NCBI GenBank assembly: GCA_945492685.1 | Contig: CALYUZ010000065.1 | Location: 1 to 5,802 of the forward strand | Reading direction: 5' to 3' | From: an uncultured Methanomassiliicoccaceae archaeon | GTDB lineage: Archaea; Thermoplasmatota; Thermoplasmata; Methanomassiliicoccales; Methanomethylophilaceae | Length of the DNA: 5,802 bases | Part shown: in pieces, positions 1 through 5,802 of the stretch | Layout: the number at the start of each line of letters is the position of its first letter | How positions within the stretch are numbered: position 1 is the stretch's first letter | The notes under the pieces: model-generated | Databases searched by the model: none | The model's input: only the letters and a program-made list of their open reading frames with translations | What the model was told of the DNA's origin: nothing | Program-made: the position numbers and the translations under genes

Positions 1-90
1 AGATGGTCTACCTTCAAGGGTCTATACTAATGCCGCTTGTCATTTGGGTGGATAAAAGATGGAACCGCCCCCAAAGGGGCGTAAGATTGT
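1..90. other. Intergenic region downstream of the operon
   Basis: The only non-coding stretch in the window and visibly more AT-rich than the genes to its right. Apart from the hairpin at 66-81 it shows no tRNA, repeat or convincing promoter. A plus-strand frame open from the left edge stops at TAA 28-30 (RWSTFKGLY), which could be the tail of a convergent gene, but nine codons are too few to support a call. Confidence 0.5.
54..81 (-). terminator. Short GC hairpin followed by a T run, likely operon terminator
   Basis: On the minus strand CGCCCC (81-76) pairs perfectly with GGGGCG (71-66) around a four-base loop TTTG, starting nine bases after the stop codon of the last gene. It is followed by GTTCCATCTTTTATCC with a TTTT run at 57-54. 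The stem has six GC pairs but the T run is short and is separated from the stem, so it is a weak intrinsic-type terminator; in archaea the T run could act on its own. Confidence 0.5.
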
Positions 91-987
91 TCACTTCAGG
101 TACACGATGTACCCTTCGTACCTCCTGCTGTACTCGGCGTCCATCGGCCCCTCTCCCTCGAAGGGGGAGATCTCACTCAGTCCCGCGAGGACGATGGTCC
201 CATCCATGCAAAGGATGCCTGCGGTGTTGTCGGCCCTTATCAGCAGGAACCTGTGGTCGGCGCTGAGGTTCACGAAGTATCTCGCCTTCCTGAATGACTT
301 CGAGGATATGGAATCGGGCCCGGTCCTCGTGACCTCCACGTTCTTCCCGGAGAAGTCGGTCTGTTCGAACTCGATCTCCTTCTGAGGCGTCACCGTCACG
401 GGTTTGGCGTTGACCTTGGCATCCTTCAGTTCGGCCTCCTTTGCTTCGAGTTGTTTGTTGAGTTCCTCGATCCTGTTCTCCAGGCTGGAGATCACGGAGG
501 CATCCTCCTCCGCTCTCGCCTCCATCTTCTCCATGGAGGCGGACATCTCCGCGATGCGCTCCTCGGTCTTCTTTCTGACCTCCTCCGTGGCATCGGCGAT
601 CCTCTTGCCGATGGTCTCCTTGTAGCGCTCCTCGAACATCGGTTCCAGGACTCCCCTCTGCTCGTTCCAGAGGTGTTCCGCCACCATGTCGAGCTGGTCC
701 TTCCTGAGGTCGAACATGAAGGCCGAATCCAGTTTCATTATCGGCTTGGCGAAGTAGTTCTTGCTTGGGCCGGTGTTCTCCACCAGACTGACGATCCAGG
801 TCTCTCCCGGCTGTATCTCGTTGGAGGAGTTGTCCCTGAAGACCACCTTTCCATTTATCCTGCCCAGGACGTAGCCCTTCTCATCCTTCTCGAATCTGAC
901 GATGGCCGTCTTCCTGTAAGGTTCCCAATCGGCGTCGGTGGTCCCGTATTTCTCTTGAAATTCCCTTTGCATCAGAAGGAAGTCCAT
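91..987 (-). CDS. Uncharacterised coiled-coil protein with beta-rich ends, last gene of the sbcDC operon
   Basis: I do not recognise a named family for this 298-residue protein. Three parts can be seen. Residues about 25-85 look beta-rich (TAIVRFEKDEKGYVLGRING, then VVF, then GETWIVSLVENTG), reminiscent of a small OB or TRAM-like barrel, though this is only a resemblance. Residues about 95-192 are helical and strongly charged, with heptad-like spacing in IADATEEVRKKTEERIAEM and VISSLENRIEELNKQLEAKE, so a coiled coil and oligomerisation are likely. After a proline/threonine-rich linker (about 193-205), residues 206-298 again look beta-rich (ARYFVNLSADHRFLLIRADN, TAGILCMDGTIVLAGL) and end in YIVYLK. 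No Walker, metal-binding or catalytic motif, signal peptide or membrane helix is evident. Its ATG abuts the NYN stop (TGAATG), with GAGGAG nine bases upstream, so it is a real, coupled gene. It could be an adaptor or nucleic-acid-binding partner of the NYN nuclease or SbcCD. Confidence 0.8.
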   Translation of the reverse strand: MDFLLMQREFQEKYGTTDADWEPYRKTAIVRFEKDEKGYVLGRINGKVVFRDNSSNEIQPGETWIVSLVENTGPSKNYFAKPIMKLDSAFMFDLRKDQLDMVAEHLWNEQRGVLEPMFEERYKETIGKRIADATEEVRKKTEERIAEMSASMEKMEARAEEDASVISSLENRIEELNKQLEAKEAELKDAKVNAKPVTVTPQKEIEFEQTDFSGKNVEVTRTGPDSISSKSFRKARYFVNLSADHRFLLIRADNTAGILCMDGTIVLAGLSEISPFEGEGPMDAEYSRRYEGYIVYLK

Positions 988-1002
988 TCAATCACTCTCC
1001 TC
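985..1002 (-). promoter_or_regulatory. Ribosome binding site of the coiled-coil gene inside the end of the NYN gene
   Basis: The final Glu-Glu-Ser-Asp codons of the NYN gene read GAGGAGAGTGAT, giving a GAGGAG Shine-Dalgarno sequence nine bases before the next ATG. The NYN TGA abuts that ATG with no gap. This supports the start at 987 and coupled translation. Confidence 0.7.
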
Positions 1003-1563
1003 TGTGTCACACTCGTCTTCGGTCTCCGTCTCGTCGGGATATGGATTGCGCATGCTCAGAATGGGCAGTTTGTCCAGATCGATGTACACGTCCGCCACCC
1101 TCCTCAGCTCCTCTGAGAAGGATCCTTCGAAAGCGGCGACCTCAACCCTCTTCCCCGCAGCCTGGACCTCTTGGATCGCCGGGATGAAGTCTCTGTCACC
1201 GCTCACGACGACTGCCACATCGTAGTTGTCCTTCAGGGCGTGGACGACCATCTGGCACGCCATGGCGACGTCGACCTCCTTCTGCTGCCTGTTCTCTGCA
1301 TCGTAGCCGTCCCTTGCCACCACGCGGAACCCCTTGTACCTCAGGTAGTCGTGGAACCTGCGGGTGCTCTCCTCGCTGTCCAGGACGCCCTTGCTGTCGA
1401 AGGCGTATGCCGCGACGAGCTTCCTGGGTCCTTTGAGGTGTCTCGCGGTGAACACGAAGTCGATCTTAGCGAAGCTGGAATCCTTGCGGACACTGCTCAT
1501 CAGGTTCCTCACGTCGATGAAGATCATCACCCTGTCATCCGAATCGAACGAGATCAGCGACAT
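988..1563 (-). CDS. NYN domain (LabA/DUF88-like) putative nuclease
   Basis: A 191-residue protein with a PIN-like NYN fold of the LabA/DUF88 type; family members are metal-dependent nucleases, mostly thought to act on RNA. Motifs seen: strand 1 with D17 and N20 in FIDVRNL, the K-E-V-D-V segment with D98, SGDRDF (121-126) with D123 and D125, and the closing strand and helix GKRVEVAAF...ELRRVADVYIDL (about 137-163). The acidic set expected for metal binding is therefore complete. The last 15 or so residues form a very acidic, probably disordered tail (DETETEDECDTEESD). No signal peptide or membrane segment; cytoplasmic. The start at 1563 is favoured because it lies one base after the sbcC stop and has GAGGTG four bases upstream, made from the last two codons of sbcC. 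Its placement directly behind sbcC suggests a shared role in nucleic-acid end processing, which is inference. The substrate cannot be read from sequence. Confidence 0.85.
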   Translation of the reverse strand: MSLISFDSDDRVMIFIDVRNLMSSVRKDSSFAKIDFVFTARHLKGPRKLVAAYAFDSKGVLDSEESTRRFHDYLRYKGFRVVARDGYDAENRQQKEVDVAMACQMVVHALKDNYDVAVVVSGDRDFIPAIQEVQAAGKRVEVAAFEGSFSEELRRVADVYIDLDKLPILSMRNPYPDETETEDECDTEESD

Positions 1564-1573
1564 CTCACACCTC
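1561..1573 (-). promoter_or_regulatory. Ribosome binding site of the NYN gene inside the end of sbcC
   Basis: The last two sense codons of sbcC (GAG GTG, Glu-Val) form a GAGGTG Shine-Dalgarno sequence four bases before the NYN ATG; the sbcC TGA and a single G lie between. The arrangement GAGGTG-TGA-G-ATG supports the chosen start and re-initiation by ribosomes finishing sbcC. Confidence 0.75.
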
Positions 1574-4500
1574 GATCTCCACGGTGCTTCCCTTCTGGTC
1601 GTCCCTGCGCCTGACGATGATCTTCCTGTCGATCTCCTGTTTCAGAGCCTCCACGTGGGAGATTATACCGATCAGGTTGTCGCCGTCGCTCAGCTGCACC
1701 AGCACGGAGATGGCCTGTTTCAGCGCTTCGGGATCCAGGGATCCGAATCCCTCGTCCACGAACAGGGTGTCGATCCTCACGCCTCCCCTCATCCTCTGCA
1801 CCGCATCGGAGAGTCCAAGTGCCAGTGACAGCGCAGCGAGGAAGGATTCCCCTCCGGAGAGGGTGGATGCGGGCCTCCTGCTGCCGGTGTAGTTGTCGAG
1901 GATGTCGATGTCCAATCCGCCCTTGGAACGCTTGTCGGCGCTCTCCGGCCTCCTCTTCAGCTCGTACCTTCCGCCGGTCATCCTCTTCATGCGCTCGTTG
2001 GCGTAGATCAGTACCCTGTCGAAGTACATCCCCTGCATGTAGGACTCGAAGGTGATCTTCATCTGGTTCTCGCCGTTGAGGACCTTGGACAGGAGGATCA
2101 GCTCCTCCGCCTCCCTGCCCATCGCCTTGAGGGTGTCCAGTCCGGCCCTTATGATGGACGCGCAGCGGTCGTTGCCCACCATCCTCCTGTCGAGGACTTT
2201 GACGTCCACGTCCATGGATGCCATCCTCTCGTCCAGTTGGACCAGGGTCTCCTCCATGACGGATGTGTCGACCCTCTCCTTCCCTTCCGTCTCCCTCTCG
2301 AAGTTCTCCACCAGGGTCCTGGCGGAGCCTATCTCGGAATCGAAGGATGAGATCTCCCTTTCCAATGCGGTGATCTCGGACTCGCGTCTCAGGATGGAGA
2401 TGCACTGCTCGCGGGTCATGCCCATCCCGATGAGCTTGGATTCCAGGGATGCCTTCGCTGTCTCCAGTTCCGTCACCGTCTCCTCCAGGTTCTTCCTGAG
2501 GGTCTCAGTTCTGGCGGTGTTGGATGCGATCCTCTTGTCGTGATCGTCCAGAGCCTTCCTTGCGGATTCGATGTCCTTGGACAGTCTCTCCCTTTCACCC
2601 GTCACCTTCCTGATCTCCGAGACCAGGACCTCCAGGGACGGGAACTCAAGACCGTTCCTCTTGGATTCCAGGAGTGCGGTGTCCGTCGCCAGGGATTCGG
2701 ATGCCTTCGAGACCTTCTCCTTCAACCCGGTCAACGCCTCTTCAACAGTAGCGAGTCCGGATTCCATCTCCGGGATGGCCTTCTCCGCGGAATCGAGTTT
2801 CGACACCACATCTGTCAGCTCTCCGATCCTCTTCTCCAGATCAGAGATCTTCGTTTCGCATCTCTTCAGTTCCTCTTTGACATCGTCTCCGACCTTCTCC
2901 ATGTCATCTGATGCCATGCCGACGGCCTCAAGGGACACCGCGATCGATTCCGCCGAGGCGGCGATCCTCGATTCCGTCGAGGAGACCTTCTCGTTCGCCT
3001 TGTCCAGCTTCGCGGTGGCGGAATCCCACTGTTCCCTCAGCTCCTTCAGTTGCTCCCTGGTCATCACTCCCTCGAGGGGGGATGCGATGTTCGGATGCTC
3101 CAATGAACCGCACACGGGGCAGGGGCAGCCCTTCTCCAGTTTGGATGCCAGGATCCCGGCCTGGGACATGTAGAACCTGTGCTCCTCGTCGGTGTACCTG
3201 TCCCTGAGCTCACCCTGCTCCATCATGTCGGAGTCCCTTGCCGCCTTCGCCTTCTCCAGGTCCTTCAGCAGTCTGGAGTGCTGTCCGATGGATGCGGAGA
3301 CCTTGGCGAGAACGGTCTGTCTCCTCCTCTCGTTCTCCAGTTCAGATGTGATCTGGGCCAGGTCGGATCTGACTGTTTTGTTCGAATCGATGAACTCCCT
3401 CGACTTGGAGATCCTGAGTTTGGTGATCTCCTGTTTCTCGGTCAGGGTCCGGACCTGGGAGTCCAGGGTATCCTTCTCCTTCTCGTCGGATGCGATCCTC
3501 CTCTCCAGTTCGGAGATCTCCTCGTAGACGGGTTTCATTCCATCGAGGGTGGCGATCCTGGCGGTCATCGCTTCAACCTCATCCTTCCTGGAGGACATCA
3601 CCGTATCCTTCTCCGCAAGGGCCTGTCTCGCTTCTGCGAGCACCTTCCCCTCAGATTCCGAGGCTTCCAGCTCCTCCCTCACCTTCGACTCATCCTTTTC
3701 CAATGAGTCGACGGTGGTGATCGGGACCTTGAGTCCCTTGACCACGCCGTCGATGGTCCTCATCTCGGTTCTCTTGGATTCGATGGTCTCCGACTTGGAC
3801 TCCAGTTCCTCCAGTCTCTGCTTCGCGGATCCCAGCTTGTCGAACATGGAGTTGATGTTCCTGCCCCCGGCCATCTGCTGGTTCAGTTCGGCTTTCTTGG
3901 AGTCCACCTCCTTCCTCTCGGCCGAGATGGAGTCCATCCTCTCCTTGTCGACGGAATCCTGCAGGGACACGATCCTGAGCATGTCCTCTGCGAAGGAGAC
4001 GCCATCGGCTTCGACCCTCTCGTCGTGGTACGGGCTGTCCTCGGGGACATCCACCTCATCCATCGCCTGGACGATGTCGTTCTCGGTCTTCGTCCTGGCC
4101 TGCCTGGACTCGTTAGACATCTTGGAGAGCTCCTCCTGGAGGTTCTTCACGTACTCCGTGGAGAAGATGGTCCTCATGGTGGTGCCCCTGTCCTTCGAAT
4201 CCGCGGTCAGGAGCTTCCTGAACTCGCCCTGTGCCAGCATGGCGATCTGCTTCCACTGGTCGTAGCTGATCCCGAGGATCTCCTCCACCTTCTGGACCAC
4301 CGCCTTGTCCTTCACCAGGGGCGTTCCCCCGGCCCAGGTCATCTCCACCTCGGCGGGAGTTGTGGTGAATCCGGTACCCCTCTTCTTGGGGCGGTCGTAC
4401 TCCGGGGACCTCCTGATCCTGTACTCCTTGTTCTCGTGTGTGAACACGAGTTCCACGTAGGTCTCGGTGTCGGGGGATGCGAAGTGGCTCCTGATGTTCT

Positions 4501-4687
4501 TGGAGTCCCTGTCCCCGCTCATCCTGCCGTACAATGCGTATGTGATACCGTCGAAGATGGAGGTCTTGCCCGCACCGGTGTCGCCGGTGACTAGGAACAG
4601 TCCCCTGCCTCCGAACTCATCGAAATCTATCACCGTCTTCCCGGCGTAGGGTCCGAATCCGCACATCGTCAGCATCTTGGGCTTCAT
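1565..4687 (-). CDS. sbcC: SbcC, Rad50-like ATPase subunit of the SbcCD complex
   Basis: SMC/Rad50-type ABC ATPase that clamps DNA and controls the SbcD nuclease. The 1040 residues show every landmark of the family in order: Walker A GDTGAGKT (35-42), Q-loop Q153 in AMLAQGEF, a long first coiled-coil arm (about 170-515), zinc hook CPVC (523-526) almost exactly mid-protein, a second arm (about 535-870), then the C-terminal ATPase lobe (about 873-1040) with signature LSGGES (943-948), Walker B LFVDE ending at E979, D-loop SLD, and His-loop H1011 in IISH. The length matches bacterial SbcC (E. coli about 1048) better than archaeal Rad50 (about 850-900). An extra cysteine, C521, gives C-P-C-P-V-C at the hook. 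The ATG at 4687 is supported by the ATGA overlap with sbcD and by GGAGG and GGTGA upstream; the predicted N-terminus (MKPKMLTMCGFGPYAG) fits the family start. Intact, with no frameshift seen. Confidence 0.97.
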   Translation of the reverse strand: MKPKMLTMCGFGPYAGKTVIDFDEFGGRGLFLVTGDTGAGKTSIFDGITYALYGRMSGDRDSKNIRSHFASPDTETYVELVFTHENKEYRIRRSPEYDRPKKRGTGFTTTPAEVEMTWAGGTPLVKDKAVVQKVEEILGISYDQWKQIAMLAQGEFRKLLTADSKDRGTTMRTIFSTEYVKNLQEELSKMSNESRQARTKTENDIVQAMDEVDVPEDSPYHDERVEADGVSFAEDMLRIVSLQDSVDKERMDSISAERKEVDSKKAELNQQMAGGRNINSMFDKLGSAKQRLEELESKSETIESKRTEMRTIDGVVKGLKVPITTVDSLEKDESKVREELEASESEGKVLAEARQALAEKDTVMSSRKDEVEAMTARIATLDGMKPVYEEISELERRIASDEKEKDTLDSQVRTLTEKQEITKLRISKSREFIDSNKTVRSDLAQITSELENERRRQTVLAKVSASIGQHSRLLKDLEKAKAARDSDMMEQGELRDRYTDEEHRFYMSQAGILASKLEKGCPCPVCGSLEHPNIASPLEGVMTREQLKELREQWDSATAKLDKANEKVSSTESRIAASAESIAVSLEAVGMASDDMEKVGDDVKEELKRCETKISDLEKRIGELTDVVSKLDSAEKAIPEMESGLATVEEALTGLKEKVSKASESLATDTALLESKRNGLEFPSLEVLVSEIRKVTGERERLSKDIESARKALDDHDKRIASNTARTETLRKNLEETVTELETAKASLESKLIGMGMTREQCISILRRESEITALEREISSFDSEIGSARTLVENFERETEGKERVDTSVMEETLVQLDERMASMDVDVKVLDRRMVGNDRCASIIRAGLDTLKAMGREAEELILLSKVLNGENQMKITFESYMQGMYFDRVLIYANERMKRMTGGRYELKRRPESADKRSKGGLDIDILDNYTGSRRPASTLSGGESFLAALSLALGLSDAVQRMRGGVRIDTLFVDEGFGSLDPEALKQAISVLVQLSDGDNLIGIISHVEALKQEIDRKIIVRRRDDQKGSTVEIEV

Positions 4688-4702
4688 TCGTCACCGCCTC
4701 CC
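4684..4702 (-). promoter_or_regulatory. sbcD/sbcC ATGA overlap with ribosome binding site
   Basis: The sbcC ATG (4687-4685) and the sbcD TGA (4686-4684) overlap as ATGA. Immediately upstream, within the final Gly-Gly-Gly-Asp-Glu codons of sbcD, lies GGGAGGCGGTGACGA: GGAGG sits nine bases and GGTGA three bases before the ATG. This decides the sbcC start and implies translational coupling, fitting the fixed subunit ratio of the complex. Confidence 0.8.
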
Positions 4703-5802
4703 ATGATCTCCTCGACGATCGACATCTGGTACTCCGACGGCTCGGTGCCGGTGCACCTCCTGTAGAACTCCTTCAATGCGGATATCGGGTCCATATCCTC
4801 ATCGGGTGCGACGTCGTCGTCCATCGGGCTCTCGCCGACGGTGGGGGTTGTGAGTCCTATGACGTTGGGGTACACCTCGCGGATGCGGTCCAGGGGGTTG
4901 TCGGGGTTGTCCGTCAGGTCCACCTGGTAGTAGTCCTCCCTGTTCGGGTTGGTCTTCCCGGCGGCGATTATGTCCTCGAGGGGTCCGCTGATCCTCTTCA
5001 GGTCCCTGAGGGGGACGAGGGGGATGGTGCTGACATTCACCCCATCCTTGCCGACATCCAGGACGGTGACGCTCTTCTCATCGCCGGCCTCTGATACGGA
5101 GTACTTCAGGGGGGTTCCGCAGTACCTTCCCTTGGAACCGACGTCCTGGGGTCTGTGGATGTGTCCCAACGCGACGTAGTCGAAATCATCGAAGACGGAG
5201 ATGTCCACGTTCTCAGTGGTACCGACATACACCTTCTCCGAATCGCATCTTTCAGGATTGACGCCGGCGTTGGTGACGAACTGGTGGGTCACTGCGATCC
5301 TCACATCCTCTCCATCGACCAGTTCTGTGTGCGAGATCGCGGATCTCACCGCATCCTCGTAGCTTTCTATCCTATCTTCGGGATGTGCGTTGCGTGCGTG
5401 GACAGGCTTGATGAACGGAAGGAGGTAGATTCCCACGGTCAGATCGTCCTTCCTCTGCACATACCTGATCATCTCGCCCTCGTAGCGGCTGACGATGTGG
5501 ATCCCCTTGGACCTGAACAGCTCGCTTCCGAAGTGGAGTCTGTCCATGGAGTCGTGGTTGCCGCTGATCATGTACGTCTCGATATCCCTCTCCGCCAGTT
5601 CGGTGAGGAACCAGTCCAGGATGTTCACCGCCGATACCGTGGAGGATGTTCCGTCATCGAAGATGTCCCCGGCGACGATGAGTCCGTCGATATCCTGTTC
5701 CTGTGCCAGGTCCATGAGCTGTCCCAGGATGTGCCTCTGATCCTCCTCAATGGCCGTTCCGCCCAGTGTCTTACCCAGGTGGAGGTCCGGGGTAGTCAGG
5801 TA
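4684..5802 (-). CDS. sbcD: SbcD, nuclease subunit of the SbcCD complex (5' end cut by window edge)
   Basis: Mre11-family metallophosphoesterase, the nuclease subunit of SbcCD. Known family role: Mn-dependent exonuclease and hairpin-opening endonuclease on DNA ends, driven by the SbcC ATPase. The reading frame stays open to the right edge; the first ATG inside it (5715) is not the true start, because the 29 codons before it encode YLTTPDLHLGKTL, which is phosphoesterase motif I. By alignment with the usual M-R-I-L-H-T-S-D start only about two residues are missing. In window numbering the 372 visible residues show D6-x-H8, GDIFD (45-49), GNHD (81-84), the H173 of VTHQFV, and GHIH (213-216), so all metal ligands are present. 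The C-terminus (DPISALKEFYRRCTG) resembles the end of bacterial SbcD. GDIFD rather than GDLFH separates it from archaeal/eukaryotic Mre11. Motif I reads TTPD where HTSD or HTAD is usual. Its TGA overlaps the sbcC ATG by four bases. Confidence 0.95.
   Translation of the reverse strand, partial: YLTTPDLHLGKTLGGTAIEEDQRHILGQLMDLAQEQDIDGLIVAGDIFDDGTSSTVSAVNILDWFLTELAERDIETYMISGNHDSMDRLHFGSELFRSKGIHIVSRYEGEMIRYVQRKDDLTVGIYLLPFIKPVHARNAHPEDRIESYEDAVRSAISHTELVDGEDVRIAVTHQFVTNAGVNPERCDSEKVYVGTTENVDISVFDDFDYVALGHIHRPQDVGSKGRYCGTPLKYSVSEAGDEKSVTVLDVGKDGVNVSTIPLVPLRDLKRISGPLEDIIAAGKTNPNREDYYQVDLTDNPDNPLDRIREVYPNVIGLTTPTVGESPMDDDVAPDEDMDPISALKEFYRRCTGTEPSEYQMSIVEEIMGGGDE

Noticed and set aside
1..30. Possible 3' end of a convergent plus-strand gene (RWSTFKGLY then TAA)
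   Set aside because: Only nine codons are visible and the codons (AGA, TCT, CTA) differ from those favoured in the neighbouring genes; the frame cannot be tested without sequence to the left.
20..58. Possible TATA-like element (TTTTAT or AGTATA on the minus strand) for a gene to the left
   Set aside because: Short AT patches in a small AT-rich gap are expected by chance and no downstream start is visible in the window.
451..1116. Plus-strand open frame of 221 codons antisense to the coiled-coil and NYN genes
   Set aside because: It spans the junction of two well-supported minus-strand genes and its product is low-complexity Leu/Val/His-rich; no ribosome site or domain supports it.
1554..2405. 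Long minus-strand open frame (283 codons) overlapping the 3' half of sbcC in another frame
   Set aside because: Its translation is rich in Arg, Gly and His with no domain, and it lies wholly within the intact, motif-complete sbcC frame and the first bases after it; it is a shadow caused by high GC.
3549..4265. Plus-strand open frame of 238 codons antisense to sbcC
   Set aside because: Serine-rich antisense translation of coiled-coil codons, with no recognisable domain; typical antisense shadow.
1..5802. CRISPR array, tRNA/rRNA, insertion sequence or phage attachment site
   Set aside because: No spaced direct repeats, terminal inverted repeats, transposase motifs or RNA-gene signatures were seen; the window is almost entirely filled by four coding regions.

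Overview
The window carries one tightly packed minus-strand operon, read from right (5802) to left (about 60): sbcD, sbcC, a NYN/LabA-type nuclease gene, and a gene for an unrecognised 298-residue coiled-coil protein. Nearly every base from 91 to 5802 is coding. Only the first 90 bases are intergenic, and they hold a short GC-rich hairpin that probably marks the end of the operon.

Layout. sbcD (4684-5802) runs off the right edge and seems to lack only about two N-terminal codons. It shares an ATGA stop/start overlap with sbcC (1565-4687). sbcC is followed one base later by the NYN gene (988-1563), whose TGA directly abuts the ATG of the last gene (91-987). At each of the three junctions the Shine-Dalgarno sequence of the downstream gene lies inside the last codons of the upstream gene. 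This points to one transcript and translational coupling. The promoter must lie upstream of sbcD, outside the window.

How the genes may work together. SbcD (Mre11-like nuclease) and SbcC (Rad50-like ATPase with zinc hook) form the well-known SbcCD complex, which opens hairpins and processes DNA ends. The NYN-domain protein has the acidic residues of a metal-dependent PIN-like (usually RNA-cutting) nuclease. The last protein has a predicted beta-rich N-terminal region, a central coiled coil and a beta-rich C-terminal region; no enzyme motif is visible. Coupling to sbcDC suggests, but does not prove, that the last two genes act with the SbcCD complex.

Organism. The DNA is GC-rich (high fifties per cent by eye). 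Arginine is written largely with AGG and glycine often with GGA, and the Shine-Dalgarno sites (GAGGTG, GGAGG, GGTGA) fit a CACCTCC-type 16S tail. This suggests an archaeon, perhaps a gut Methanomassiliicoccales such as Methanomethylophilus, but that is an inference from codon style. SbcD and SbcC themselves are of the bacterial type (GDIFD motif, 1040-residue SbcC, no HerA/NurA neighbours), so either the host is a bacterium or the pair was acquired from bacteria.
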